DNA of 64,000 nt, taken from the NCBI RefSeq assembly GCF_018131075.1, contig NZ_JAFCLS010000015.1, forward strand, positions 1-64,000, in the 5' to 3' direction. A program made the position numbers and the translations under genes. The notes beneath the pieces are model-generated. The model was not told the DNA's origin, ran no database searches, and was given only the letters and a program-made list of their open reading frames with translations. Shown here in pieces: positions 41,864 through 50,034 of the stretch; the first letter of the stretch is position 1, and each line of letters opens with the position of its first letter. The stretch is from Bradyrhizobium sp. JYMT SZCCT0428. GTDB taxonomy: Bacteria; Pseudomonadota; Alphaproteobacteria; Rhizobiales; Xanthobacteraceae.

Positions 41864-42381
41864 GGCACGGCCCTGCCGTTGAGCCGGCTTGTCGCCACGG
41901 GAGCCCGCTTTCGCGGGGCCGCCGCCAACTCCCGCTGCGCACCCTCGCCGTCATCCGCCGACACCAGGGTTTTCTTGATGCGCTGCAACAAAGCCATCAG
42001 CTGTTTGCGTTCGGGACCGGCGAGATCGGCCAGCCCGGCATCGACCGTATCCTCGGCGATACGCCAGATCCGCTTGTGGACCCGCTCGGCCTCCTTGGTC
42101 AGATACACGCGCTTGACGCGGCGGTCGTCCGCTTGCGTGCGGCGTTCGACCCAGCCATTGGCCACCAGGCGGTCGATCATGCGGCCGGCGGTGGCCTTCT
42201 CGACCTCCATCATCTCGGCCAGTTCGGAATGCGAGGCGCCGGGGCGCCGGTGCAGGCGGGTCAACACCAGCCATTGTGCCCGCGTGATGCCGAGGCGGCG
42301 CACGCGGCGATCGAACTCGGTCCGCAACAGGCGGGCAACGTCCGAAATCACAACCCCAATATATTCATCGGTATTCGACAT
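41860..42381 (-). CDS. MarR-family transcriptional regulator
   Basis: A 173-residue MarR protein. The winged helix reads 'LGITRAQWLVLTRLHRRPGASHSELAEMMEVEKATAGRMIDRLVANGWVERRTQADDRRVKRVYLT' (long; residues about 29-95). A C-terminal Ala/Lys/Arg-rich tail is longer than usual. It should repress the emrA/emrB efflux genes and release on binding a phenolic or drug ligand. It is upstream of and coupled to emrA, and divergent from emrB, with two TTAGTA repeats in the shared 75-base control region (42406-42411 and 42419-42424). Confidence 0.88.
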   Translation of the reverse strand: MSNTDEYIGVVISDVARLLRTEFDRRVRRLGITRAQWLVLTRLHRRPGASHSELAEMMEVEKATAGRMIDRLVANGWVERRTQADDRRVKRVYLTKEAERVHKRIWRIAEDTVDAGLADLAGPERKQLMALLQRIKKTLVSADDGEGAQRELAAAPRKRAPVATSRLNGRAVP

Positions 42382-42455
42382 GGCGCTGTTGTAGCCGCCC
42401 TGAAATTAGTAAGCTAGGTTAGTATCTGACAGCTGCTGCCGCAAGGGACATCGCC

Positions 42456-43985
42456 TTGAGTTCCACCAGCATGGAGGCCGAGGACCCTGCCGGGACCATG
42501 TCCACGGCGCAGCGGTATTTGACGCTGATGACGGTCGTGCTCGGCTCTTCGCTGTACGGCACGGCGCTGCTGACGACATCGACCATCCTGCCGCAGATGC
42601 AGGGCGCGCTGTCGGCGACCCAGGACGAGGTCGCCTGGGTGATGACCTTCAACATCCTGGCGACCGCTGTCGTGACGCCGATGACGGGCTGGCTGGTGTC
42701 CCGCTTCGGCAGCAGGCGCGTGATGGTGTGGTCGGTCGGATGGTTCACGCTGGCGACGCTGCTCTGCGGCATGGCGCAATCGCTCGAGGGGCTGGTGCTG
42801 TGGCGCATCCTGCAGGGCGGCGCCGGGGCGCCGCTGGTACCGCTGTCGCAGTCGATCCTGTTCGCGACCTTCCCGCGCCGCCAGCACTCCATGGTGATGT
42901 CGATCTTCGGCATGGCGGTCGCGGTCGCGCCGGTGTTCGGCCCGGTGTACGGCGGCTATCTCGCCGAGGCGCATAGCTGGCGCTGGTCGTTCTACATGCT
43001 GGTGCCGATCGGGATCGCGGCCACCATCGGAATGGCCTGGACGCTGCCTTCCGACAACCAGTTGACCAAGGTCCGCTTCGACTGGACCGGCTTCATCGCG
43101 CTGGCGACCGCGCTGGCGGCCATCCAGCTGGTGCTCGCGCGCGGCGCGCGGCTGGACTGGTTCGACTCGACGGAGATCGTGGTCGAATGCCTGATTGCCG
43201 GCATCGCGTTCTATGTTTTCCTTATTCACAGCCTCGGCGCCCGCAATCCGTTCGTGAACCTGAAACTCCTGACCGACCGCAATTATGCGATCGGGCTGGC
43301 GCTGGTGACGATCTACGGCATGCTGAACTTCACGCCGATGGTGTTGCTGCCGCCGCTGCTGCAGCAGCAGGCCGGTTATCCCGACGCCCTGGTGGGACAG
43401 GTGATCGGATCGCGCGGCCTCGGAATGCTGGTCGGTTTCATGTTCGCCGGCTTGATGAACCGGCTCGATCCGCGCCTCACCATGGCCTTCGGCTTTGGCC
43501 TGCAGACCGTGGCGGGGCTGTGGATGCTGACCTTCGACCTCAACGTCACGATGGAGATCCTGGTCATCAACAGCGTGATCCAGGGATTTGCCGTCGGCGT
43601 CGTCTGGGTGCCGATCACGGCGGTCGCGTTCGGCACGCTGGACGCCAAGCATTATGCGGAAGCGTCCGCCATCTTCCATTTGCTGCGCAATATCGGATCG
43701 AGCTTCTTCATCTCGCTTTCGATCGCCGAAATCGTGCGCACCTCAGGCACCAATTACAGCCGGATGACCGAGATGATCTCACCCTATAACCGCGCGCTGA
43801 CGACGCCGGGCCTGACCGGCGGGTGGAATTTCGACACCGTGCCGGGCCTTGCCAAGGTAGCCAAGGAGATTGCCCGCCAGTCGATGATGATCGGCTATCT
43901 GAACGCGTTCACGATGTACACGGTGACGTCGGGCCTCGCCGTCCTGTTCGTCCTGATGGTCCGGGGCCGCAAGACGGCGGCTTGA
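42456..43985 (+). CDS. emrB: EmrB/QacA-type MFS drug efflux transporter
   Basis: A 509-residue, 14-helix DHA2 transporter. The first loops have 'SLYGTALLTTSTILPQMQGALSATQDEVAWVMTFNILATAVVTPMTGWLVSRFGSRRVM' (long; the GWLVSRFGSR motif A is within residues ~75-90). Later blocks are 'FGPVYGGYLAEAHSWRWSFYMLVPIG' (motif C) and 'GSSFFISLSIAEIVR'. It pumps hydrophobic drugs using proton-motive force with EmrA. A TTG start at 42456 has AAGGGA seven bases upstream; ATG 42471 is an alternative. Divergent from the MarR/EmrA pair. Confidence 0.9.
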   Translation: MSSTSMEAEDPAGTMSTAQRYLTLMTVVLGSSLYGTALLTTSTILPQMQGALSATQDEVAWVMTFNILATAVVTPMTGWLVSRFGSRRVMVWSVGWFTLATLLCGMAQSLEGLVLWRILQGGAGAPLVPLSQSILFATFPRRQHSMVMSIFGMAVAVAPVFGPVYGGYLAEAHSWRWSFYMLVPIGIAATIGMAWTLPSDNQLTKVRFDWTGFIALATALAAIQLVLARGARLDWFDSTEIVVECLIAGIAFYVFLIHSLGARNPFVNLKLLTDRNYAIGLALVTIYGMLNFTPMVLLPPLLQQQAGYPDALVGQVIGSRGLGMLVGFMFAGLMNRLDPRLTMAFGFGLQTVAGLWMLTFDLNVTMEILVINSVIQGFAVGVVWVPITAVAFGTLDAKHYAEASAIFHLLRNIGSSFFISLSIAEIVRTSGTNYSRMTEMISPYNRALTTPGLTGGWNFDTVPGLAKVAKEIARQSMMIGYLNAFTMYTVTSGLAVLFVLMVRGRKTAA

Positions 43986-44034
43986 TGCGAGGCAAGATCA
44001 CCGGTTTCTTACGGACGCCGGCCGTCGCGTTTCC

Positions 44035-44349
44035 GTGATAAGTGTTTCGCAAACCGGCTTTGATGAAACAATTCTGTCCACCAACGAAGCCATTTTAGTG
44101 ATCTGGCGAACACTTCCTGAAACCATTGTCAGGCATACTGAGGCGTTACTGAAGAAGCAATTTCACCAGACCAGCGGTGGCATCCTCAACGAAGTGGAAC
44201 ACGCCATGCTTTCAGAAAAATTCTTTCTGCTGTTGGAAACCCTCCGGAGCGAGGCCGAGCGAAGTCCGACCTATTCGGACGGCAGCACAAGAGTGATCAG
44301 CACCTCGCCGCACGTCCCGGTCCAGCTGCCTGCCGCCAGCCGGAAGTAG
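44035..44349 (+). CDS. Small protein of unknown function
   Basis: A 104-residue frame with a GTG start, 50 bases after emrB. The N-terminal ~50 residues look helical ('NEAILVIWRTLPETIVRHTEALLKKQF'), then 'GGILNEVEHAMLSEKFFLLLETLRSEAE', and an unstructured tail. No family recognised. Codon use is less GC-biased than in emrB. Moderate doubt that the start is correct. Confidence 0.4.
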   Translation: MISVSQTGFDETILSTNEAILVIWRTLPETIVRHTEALLKKQFHQTSGGILNEVEHAMLSEKFFLLLETLRSEAERSPTYSDGSTRVISTSPHVPVQLPAASRK

Positions 44350-44446
44350 AACGGGCTTCGGCCAGTCGCGCTCTCGTGCCGCCCAAACGCACGACGCCGC
44401 ACCCTGTTAGGCACGGCGTCGCTTCGCGGCAACCTTGGCTGACCGA

Positions 44447-44653
44447 TCAACCCACGTTCTTCGGGCCGATCGGGAAATCACCCTTCGGGCCGGGCTTCGG
44501 GTCGAGCGTTCCATCCATGATGCAGTAGCCAATTCCCAATGCAACGCCCAAGGCGATGAAGGGAAACCAGCCGCCGCTGACCTGGTCCAGTCTGGCATCA
44601 GACAACTGGGCAAGACCGTCGGCGTTCAGGGTTGCTTGCGTGTTGGCCATCAT
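44447..44653 (-). CDS. Small peptide with double-glycine leader and hydrophobic core
   Basis: A 68-residue peptide. 'LAQLSDARLDQVSGG' (about residues 15-29) is a double-glycine leader; right after it comes 'WFPFIALGVALGIGYCIMDG', a hydrophobic Gly-rich stretch as in membrane-active class II bacteriocins. The tail is Pro/Gly/Lys-rich. AGGAGA precedes two adjacent ATGs (44653 and 44650). Third such peptide in the window, all on different transcription units. Activity unproven. Confidence 0.7.
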   Translation of the reverse strand: MMANTQATLNADGLAQLSDARLDQVSGGWFPFIALGVALGIGYCIMDGTLDPKPGPKGDFPIGPKNVG

Positions 44654-44799
44654 TGTCTCCTCAATAGGCCGTCCACCCCCCGACGCCCATTCAAGGGCCT
44701 GAGATCGTCGAGGGTCGGCATCGAGGCTGGCCAAAACCGGATGTTTGCGCTGTGACTGGAATCACGGTGTCAGCCCGCCACTGCGTTCAACCCGAGCAC

Positions 44800-44834
44800 C
44801 CAACGCAAAAACGCGGCGCCAAGGCGCCGCGTTT
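44800..44834 (-). terminator. Terminator downstream of leuA
   Basis: A 12-bp perfect stem (AAACGCGGCGCC at 44809-44820 with its complement at 44823-44834). On the minus strand it is followed by TTTTTGCG. It lies 30 bases after the leuA stop. Confidence 0.8.
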
Positions 44835-44865
44835 CGCTATCGCTCATTCGTCACGTGCGTAGCGA

Positions 44866-46428
44866 TCAGCTCGCCACCGCCGACGACGGCATGTCGCGCT
44901 CGCGCTTCATGACGATCTTGTTGAGTGCGCCGAGATAGGCTTTTGCCGAAGCCACCAGCGTATCCGGATCAGACCCCTTCGAGGTCATCGAGCGGCCTTC
45001 ATGGGCGAGCCGCACTGAGACCTCGGCTTGAGCGTCGGTGCCTTCCGTGACCGCGTGGACCTGGTACAGCTCGAGCTTGGCCTCGTGCGGCACCAGCGCC
45101 TTGATGCAGTTGAACACCGCATCGACCGGGCCGTTGCCTTCGGCTTCCTCGATCTTGATCTGGCCGCCGATGTCGAGCTTCATGGTAGCGCGCTGCGGCC
45201 CATGGGTGCCCGCGATGACAGTCAGCGACGTCAGCTTGATACGGTCATGCGAGTTGGCGATTTCCTGGTCGACCAGCGCCTCGATGTCCTCGTCGTAGAT
45301 GTCCTTCTTGCGGTCGGCCAGCGCCTTCATCCGCACGAACGCGTCTTCCAGCTGGTTGGCGCCGAGCTTGTAGCCCATCTCCTCCAGCTTGTGCACGAAG
45401 GCGTGGCGGCCGGAATGCTTGCCCAGCACCAGCGACGACTTCTTCAGGCCGATCATCTCGGGGCGCATGATCTCGTAGGTCGAGGCGTCCTTCAGCACGC
45501 CGTCCTGGTGGATGCCGCTTTCATGGGCAAACGCGTTGCGGCCGACGATCGCCTTGTTGTACTGCACCGGGAACGAGGTTGCCGCCGACACCAGTTTCGA
45601 GGCCCGCGTCAGCATGGTGGTGTCGATCTTGTTCCACCACGGAAACACGTCGTTGCGGACGTTCATCGCCATCACGACTTCTTCCAGCGCGGCGTTGCCG
45701 GCCCGCTCGCCGATGCCGTTGACGGTGCATTCGATCTGGCGCGCGCCGCCGGCGATACCGGCCAGCGAATTCGCCACCGCCATGCCGAGGTCGTTGTGGC
45801 AGTGTACGGAGAAGACCGCCTTGTCGGAATTCGGCACCCGCTCGATCAGCGTGCGCATGAAGCGGGTGTATTCCTCGGGCGTCGTGTAGCCGACGGTGTC
45901 GGGAATATTGACCGTGGTGGCGCCGGCCTTGATCACGGCTTCGACGATGCGGCAGAGATAGTCCATCTCGCTGCGGGTGGCATCCTCGGCCGACCATTCG
46001 ACGTCGTCGATCTGGTTGCGGGCGCGGGTGACGTTGGCGATCGAGAGCTCCATCACCTGCTCGGGCGTCATGTTCAGCTTGACGCGCATGTGCAGCGGCG
46101 AGGTCGCGATCACGGTGTGGACGCGGCCGCGCCGGGCGAATTTCACCGCTTCGGCGCAGCGGTCGATGTCCTTTGGATTGGCGCGCGACAGGCCTGCGAT
46201 GACGGAATTCTTGGAGCGGCGGGCGATCTCGCTGACGGCCTGGAAATCCCCTTCGGAGGTGATCGGAAAACCGGCCTCGATGACGTCGACGCCCATGTCG
46301 TCGAGCATCTCGGCGATCTCGATCTTTTCCTCGAACGTCATGGTGGCGCCGGGGCACTGCTCGCCGTCGCGCAAGGTGGTGTCGAATACGATTACGCGGT
46401 CCTTCTCGGACTTATTGGCTGTGGTCAT
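44866..46428 (-). CDS. leuA: 2-isopropylmalate synthase
   Basis: A 520-residue LeuA. The catalytic barrel begins 'VIVFDTTLRDGEQCPGATMTFEEKIEIAEMLDDMG' (DTTLRDGEQ, residues ~15), with metal-ligand 'VHCHNDLGMAVANSLAG' and 'HESGIHQDG'. The C-terminal regulatory domain (about 390-510) has the leucine-responsive fold. It condenses acetyl-CoA with 2-ketoisovalerate, the first step of leucine synthesis. ATG 46428 has GGAAG upstream. It is preceded by a short leader peptide and a nested hairpin, suggesting attenuation by leucine-tRNA. Confidence 0.95.
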   Translation of the reverse strand: MTTANKSEKDRVIVFDTTLRDGEQCPGATMTFEEKIEIAEMLDDMGVDVIEAGFPITSEGDFQAVSEIARRSKNSVIAGLSRANPKDIDRCAEAVKFARRGRVHTVIATSPLHMRVKLNMTPEQVMELSIANVTRARNQIDDVEWSAEDATRSEMDYLCRIVEAVIKAGATTVNIPDTVGYTTPEEYTRFMRTLIERVPNSDKAVFSVHCHNDLGMAVANSLAGIAGGARQIECTVNGIGERAGNAALEEVVMAMNVRNDVFPWWNKIDTTMLTRASKLVSAATSFPVQYNKAIVGRNAFAHESGIHQDGVLKDASTYEIMRPEMIGLKKSSLVLGKHSGRHAFVHKLEEMGYKLGANQLEDAFVRMKALADRKKDIYDEDIEALVDQEIANSHDRIKLTSLTVIAGTHGPQRATMKLDIGGQIKIEEAEGNGPVDAVFNCIKALVPHEAKLELYQVHAVTEGTDAQAEVSVRLAHEGRSMTSKGSDPDTLVASAKAYLGALNKIVMKRERDMPSSAVAS

Positions 46429-46442
46429 CTGCAACTTCCTTT

Positions 46443-46518
46443 GGGTGGTGCGCCGTTTTTGGGCGCTGAAGGGTTCCTTGATCTCACGCAACCCCTGAGT
46501 GCCCAGGCGCAACCGCCC
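46443..46518 (-). promoter_or_regulatory. Nested hairpin between leader peptide and leuA (candidate attenuator)
   Basis: On the minus strand GGGCGGTTGCGCC (46518-46506) can pair with GGCGCACCACCC (46454-46443), with one bulge and one mismatch. Inside are GCCC/GGGC and AACCC/GGGTT pairs, giving one extended stem-loop. There is no clear U-run after it; instead the leuA ribosome site follows within 10 bases, so translational or Rho-linked control is as likely as simple termination. Confidence 0.5.
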
Positions 46519-46527
46519 AGACGGCCC

Positions 46528-46656
46528 TCAGGGGCCGATAAGAAGCAGAAGCCCGCCAATAAGGAGGGTGGGCAAGGACGCAGCCGGAATCGCGAGAGCA
46601 CGAACGGCCGAGGCCGATCCACCCTGAACTCCAACATTTTCGCTGCGAATCAGCAT
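46528..46656 (-). CDS. leuA leader peptide (Leu-rich)
   Basis: A 42-residue open frame 100 bases upstream of leuA on the same strand. It contains nine leucines, six of them among residues 31-39 (LPTLLIGGLLLLIGP), just before the TGA. AAGGG lies seven bases before the ATG. The cluster of Leu codons just upstream of a hairpin is the hallmark of ribosome-mediated attenuation. Low charged leucyl-tRNA would stall the ribosome here and change the fold. I infer this; no experiment or comparison was available. Confidence 0.65.
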   Translation of the reverse strand: MLIRSENVGVQGGSASAVRALAIPAASLPTLLIGGLLLLIGP

Positions 46657-46955
46657 TGCCAGACCCTTGAGGAGACGAAATCCTTAGCCAAAACCATTGA
46701 CGGTTCGTTGCCGGGACTACGTTCCATGGCCGTTCTAGACGAGAAATATAGCCGGCCGCAATGCCAAAAGATGGTCAGGATGGATGACCTAACGGGCCAA
46801 ACGCGCCGCAGGGTAAACGGCATCCTGCCGTCAGCCCCCGGGACACGCACCCGTGAGGGGACCGACCTCTCCTTCCCCGTCGTTGCGCCGGGTTGAAAGC
46901 CAGGCCGCGCGAACCATCTCTAGCGAGGGTGGAGATTTGTAAAATGGAGCGGCGC

Positions 46956-47087
46956 ATGAGCCCTCGGTTTCTCCTGCTGACCTTGCTGGCGGCCTTTGGC
47001 CTTGCGGTTCTGTTTGCAACGCTCACGACGGTCCGGCAGCTGCACATCCAAACGTCCGCGATCACGCAACCGCAGCACCGGGGTTGA
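46956..47087 (+). CDS. Small single-pass membrane peptide
   Basis: A 43-residue protein 'MSPRFLLLTLLAAFGLAVLFATLTTV' with one hydrophobic helix and a short polar end. GGAG is six bases before the ATG. Probably real, unknown. Confidence 0.45.
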   Translation: MSPRFLLLTLLAAFGLAVLFATLTTVRQLHIQTSAITQPQHRG

Positions 47088-47212
47088 GCGGACCGGATAC
47101 GCCTTACGCTGATGTCACATTTGTTCCACCATCCCTGAGCGCTTAAAGCCGCATGGTGATGCGTGGATGCCGACTGTATGACCGGTGATCGGTTCATGGA
47201 CGAGGCACGCGG

Positions 47213-47662
47213 TTGGACAGGTTTCAGATCGGCAGTCACTTTATTGCACTCGCCGCCGCCTTCGCGCTCGCGGTGCCGATCGGCTGGGATCGCGAGAAGC
47301 GGGCGCGAAGCGCCGGGTTGCGAACCTTTCCGCTCGTCGCTTTGGCCAGTTGCGGCTTCGTGCAAGCCAGCGAAAACCTGCTCGTGCATTCACCCGACGG
47401 CATGGCGAAAGTCATCGAAGGGCTGATTACCGGCATCGGCTTCATCGGCGGCGGCGCCATTCTCAAACAGGGCACCTCCGTTCACGGCACCGCGACCGCC
47501 GCAAGCCTGTGGGCGACCGGTGCGATCGGCGTTTCCGTCGGCCTCGGCAGTTATGACGTCGCCGTCACGGTTGCCATTTTCACCTTCCTGACGTTGCGCC
47601 TCCTGACGCTCGTCAAGGACGAGAGCGATGAAGGCGAAGGTGGCAAACCCGATCGGACCTGA
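47213..47662 (+). CDS. MgtC/SapB family membrane protein
   Basis: A 149-residue protein of the MgtC/SapB family. It has about four hydrophobic segments, the family block 'AVPIGWDREKRARSAGLRTFPLVALASCGF' near the N-terminus, and 'GLITGIGFIGGGAILK' plus 'VHGTATAASLWATGAIGVSVGLG'. MgtC proteins in intracellular bacteria help growth at low magnesium and inhibit ATP synthase; the role in a soil bacterium is not established. TTG start at 47213 with GAGG upstream; length is on the short side but normal for SapB-like members. Confidence 0.85.
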   Translation: MDRFQIGSHFIALAAAFALAVPIGWDREKRARSAGLRTFPLVALASCGFVQASENLLVHSPDGMAKVIEGLITGIGFIGGGAILKQGTSVHGTATAASLWATGAIGVSVGLGSYDVAVTVAIFTFLTLRLLTLVKDESDEGEGGKPDRT

Positions 47663-47772
47663 CGGGGTGACAGCTGAAGGTGCCTTGTTGCGTTAGCCGC
47701 TGCCTCAACTTTTGCGTAAAGCCGGTTTATGGACGTAAGCTGCCGGGTACCGATCCGACAGGAGGCTGTCCC

Positions 47773-48030
47773 ATGCCAAAGAAGGGGGTAACGGGCCATG
47801 ACGAGTGGGTGGTGACCCAGGCACTCGCCACGGCCCTGGTCGCGCTCGAACAGCTTCCGGAGAAGATTCAGCCGCGACCCCATATGGAGGACTTGCGAAA
47901 ACTCCTGATTGCCGGCTGCGCCCCCGGTAGCGAGGGTCTGCATCTGGCCCAGGCGAAGTGCCGGTTGTTCCCACAAACCGACCCGGAGACGATCTACCGG
48001 GAGTATGGCCTGGAGGGCGGTCGGGACTGA
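47773..48030 (+). CDS. Small protein of unknown function
   Basis: An 85-residue protein 'MPKKGVTGHDEWVVTQALATALVALEQLP' with a charged, partly helical composition and a 'CRLFPQTDPETIYREYG' end. GGAGG lies in the ideal place before ATG 47773. No family recognised. It ends just before an inverted repeat. Confidence 0.55.
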   Translation: MPKKGVTGHDEWVVTQALATALVALEQLPEKIQPRPHMEDLRKLLIAGCAPGSEGLHLAQAKCRLFPQTDPETIYREYGLEGGRD

Positions 48031-48037
48031 AGGGTCA

Positions 48038-48122
48038 GTAGGATGGGTAGAGCGCAGCGAAACCCATCGCTCTCTGCGCCGCGGATGAAATGGTGGGTTT
48101 CGCTGCGCTCTACCCACCCTAC
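48038..48122. repeat. Inverted repeat, ~28-bp arms (gtgggtttcgctgcgctctaccca family)
   Basis: GTAGGATGGGTAGAGCGCAG and onward (48038-48066) is the near-perfect complement of 48093-48122. It is a frequent intergenic palindrome in Bradyrhizobium and sits at the 3' ends of two convergent genes. The right arm overlaps the TAG stop codon of the polyphosphate kinase gene. Confidence 0.7.
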
Positions 48123-49045
48123 TTCTTCGCAACCTCACCCTTCTCCTCCGCCAGCAGCGCCTCGCGTACCTGCTTGAACTCGCTGCGGTCGGCCTTGTCG
48201 ACCTCGGGGAAACGCAGATCCAGCCTGTCGAGCGCGCTGACGATAGTCGAGCCGATCACGACGCGGGCGAACCATTTGTGGTCGGCCGGCACCACATGCC
48301 ATGGCGCGTGGCGCGCCGACGTGTGACGGATCATGTCCTGGTAGGCGGCCTGGTATTTTGCCCACAGCTTGCGCTCGGCAATATCGGCCAGCGAGAACTT
48401 CCAGTTCTTGGCGGGCTCGTCCAGCCGGGCGAGAAAGCGCTCGCGCTGCTCTTCCCTGGAGATGTTGAGGAAGAATTTCAGGATCACGGTGCCGTTGCGC
48501 GCGAGGTAACGCTCCATGCTGGAGATATCCTCGAACCGCTCGCGCCAGATGTTCTTGGTCACCAGTTTTTTCGGAATCTTCTGCTTGCCGAGAATCTCGG
48601 TGTGCACGCGCACGACAAGGCATTCCTCGTAGTAGGAGCGGTTGAAGATGCCGATCCGGCCACGCTCGGGCAGCGCGATCATGCTGCGCCAGAGAAAATC
48701 GTGGTCGAGCTCCCTGGTCGATGGCTGCTTGAACGACGTGACCTCGCAGCCCTGCGGGTTGATGCCGTCGAACACGCTCTTGATCGCCGAGTCCTTGCCG
48801 GCGGCGTCCATGCCCTGAAACACCAGAAACATCGACCAATTGTCCTGCGCGTAGAGCTTTTCCTGATAATCGCTCAGTCGCTTGCGGTTGGCCTCGATGA
48901 TCTTCTCGCCCTTGTCCTTGTCGAGACCGCCCTTCTCGCTGGTCTTGTGCGATTTCAGGTGAAATTCGCTTGTCCCGTCAACGCGAAACGGGGCGACAAA
49001 GGGTTTCAGGGTATCGCCAAGCGGTTGCTGTGATTTCTTGCTCAT
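48119..49045 (-). CDS. ppk2: Polyphosphate kinase 2 family protein
   Basis: A 308-residue PPK2. Walker A 'FQGMDAAGKDSAIKSVFDGINPQG' (from about residue 75), Walker B/lid 'IGIFNRSYYEECLVVRVH', and 'RFEDISSMERYLARNGTVILKFFLNIS' are typical. PPK2 enzymes move phosphate between polyphosphate and nucleotides; the subclass (AMP, ADP or both) cannot be told. Its ATG overlaps the stop of livM in an ATGA, placing it as last gene of the transporter operon. Its stop lies in a repeat arm. Confidence 0.88.
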   Translation of the reverse strand: MSKKSQQPLGDTLKPFVAPFRVDGTSEFHLKSHKTSEKGGLDKDKGEKIIEANRKRLSDYQEKLYAQDNWSMFLVFQGMDAAGKDSAIKSVFDGINPQGCEVTSFKQPSTRELDHDFLWRSMIALPERGRIGIFNRSYYEECLVVRVHTEILGKQKIPKKLVTKNIWRERFEDISSMERYLARNGTVILKFFLNISREEQRERFLARLDEPAKNWKFSLADIAERKLWAKYQAAYQDMIRHTSARHAPWHVVPADHKWFARVVIGSTIVSALDRLDLRFPEVDKADRSEFKQVREALLAEEKGEVAKK

Positions 49046-50034
49046 GAGGCCACGGGCTTCTGCTCCCCAGATTTCTTGGGTTGCGTCTTGAACCGATCCA
49101 TGACGCTACCAAGAATGCCCTTGGGAAGGAATATGATGAACAGCACCAGCAGCACGCCATAAACGAGGTTGTCCCAGCCCACCGCCTTGGTCCCGAACCA
49201 GATGCGCAGAAATTCGGCAAGCAGGATCGTGATGATGGCGCCGACCGTCGGCCCGAACGAAACGTAGACGCCGCCGACGATGACGGCGAACACCATCTGC
49301 AGCGACACGGCGATGCCGCTGACCGTGTCGGGCGAGATGAACATCTGGTACTGGCAGTACAGCGCGCCCGCCAGCGCCGTCATCAGCGCGCTGATGATGG
49401 TGATCTTGAGTTTTTCGAAGGTGACGTTGACGCCGGCGGCGGCCGCTGCGTCCTCGTCGTCCGAGATCGCCTCCATGGCGTAGCGGCTCATGCTGCGGTC
49501 GACCCATTGCCAGATCAGAAGTCCGACCACCCAGACGAACAGCGCGATCAGATACCACGTCGTCTTGTCGTCGAACTGCAGCGCCAGCAACTGGCTGCCC
49601 TTGGTGCGGTTCGGCGTGTAGCCGAGCGAGCCGCCGGTATAGTCGCGCGTCGCGGTGATGACCTGCAGCACGATGCCGGACAGCGCCAGCGTCACCAGCA
49701 CGAAATAATGCCCGGTGATGCGGAATCGGAAACATGGATAGGCGACGATGACCGCGAGCACGCCCGCCGCCACCATGCTGAGCGGAATGCCGATCCACGG
49801 CGAGACGCCGAGATGGTTCCAGAGCAGCGCCGTGACATAGGCGCCGACGCCCATGAAGCCGCCATGGCCGAGCGACACCAGGCCGAAGCGACCCATGATC
49901 GACCACGAGGTGTAGGCGAACGACCAGATCAGGATCAGCACCAGGATGTGCAGATGATAGGGGTCGCGATAGACGAAGGGCAGCGCGATCAGCGCCGCTA
50001 TTCCGACGGCCCAGGCAATGGTTCGTGCGTTCAC
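49042..50034 (-). CDS. livM: Branched-chain amino acid-type ABC transporter permease (LivM)
   Basis: A 330-residue permease with about ten hydrophobic segments and the LivM pattern 'WSIMGRFGLVSLGHGGFMGVGAYVTALL' and 'GGVYVSFGPTVGAIITILLAEFLRIW'. The GTG start at 50034 overlaps the livH stop (GTGA). It pairs with LivH to form the membrane channel. The frame is open further upstream, but this start fits the overlap and family length. A long C-terminal basic tail precedes ppk2. Confidence 0.9.
   Translation of the reverse strand: MNARTIAWAVGIAALIALPFVYRDPYHLHILVLILIWSFAYTSWSIMGRFGLVSLGHGGFMGVGAYVTALLWNHLGVSPWIGIPLSMVAAGVLAVIVAYPCFRFRITGHYFVLVTLALSGIVLQVITATRDYTGGSLGYTPNRTKGSQLLALQFDDKTTWYLIALFVWVVGLLIWQWVDRSMSRYAMEAISDDEDAAAAAGVNVTFEKLKITIISALMTALAGALYCQYQMFISPDTVSGIAVSLQMVFAVIVGGVYVSFGPTVGAIITILLAEFLRIWFGTKAVGWDNLVYGVLLVLFIIFLPKGILGSVMDRFKTQPKKSGEQKPVAS

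Noticed and set aside
42414..43679. 421-codon minus-strand open frame over emrB
   Set aside because: Antisense to a typical 14-helix MFS gene; extremely His/Arg/Gln-rich and without domain signals.
45028..46896. 622-codon plus-strand open frame over leuA
   Set aside because: Antisense to leuA; composition (His/Asp/Arg/Val-rich) is a mirror of the real gene, and no ribosome site or family resemblance was seen.
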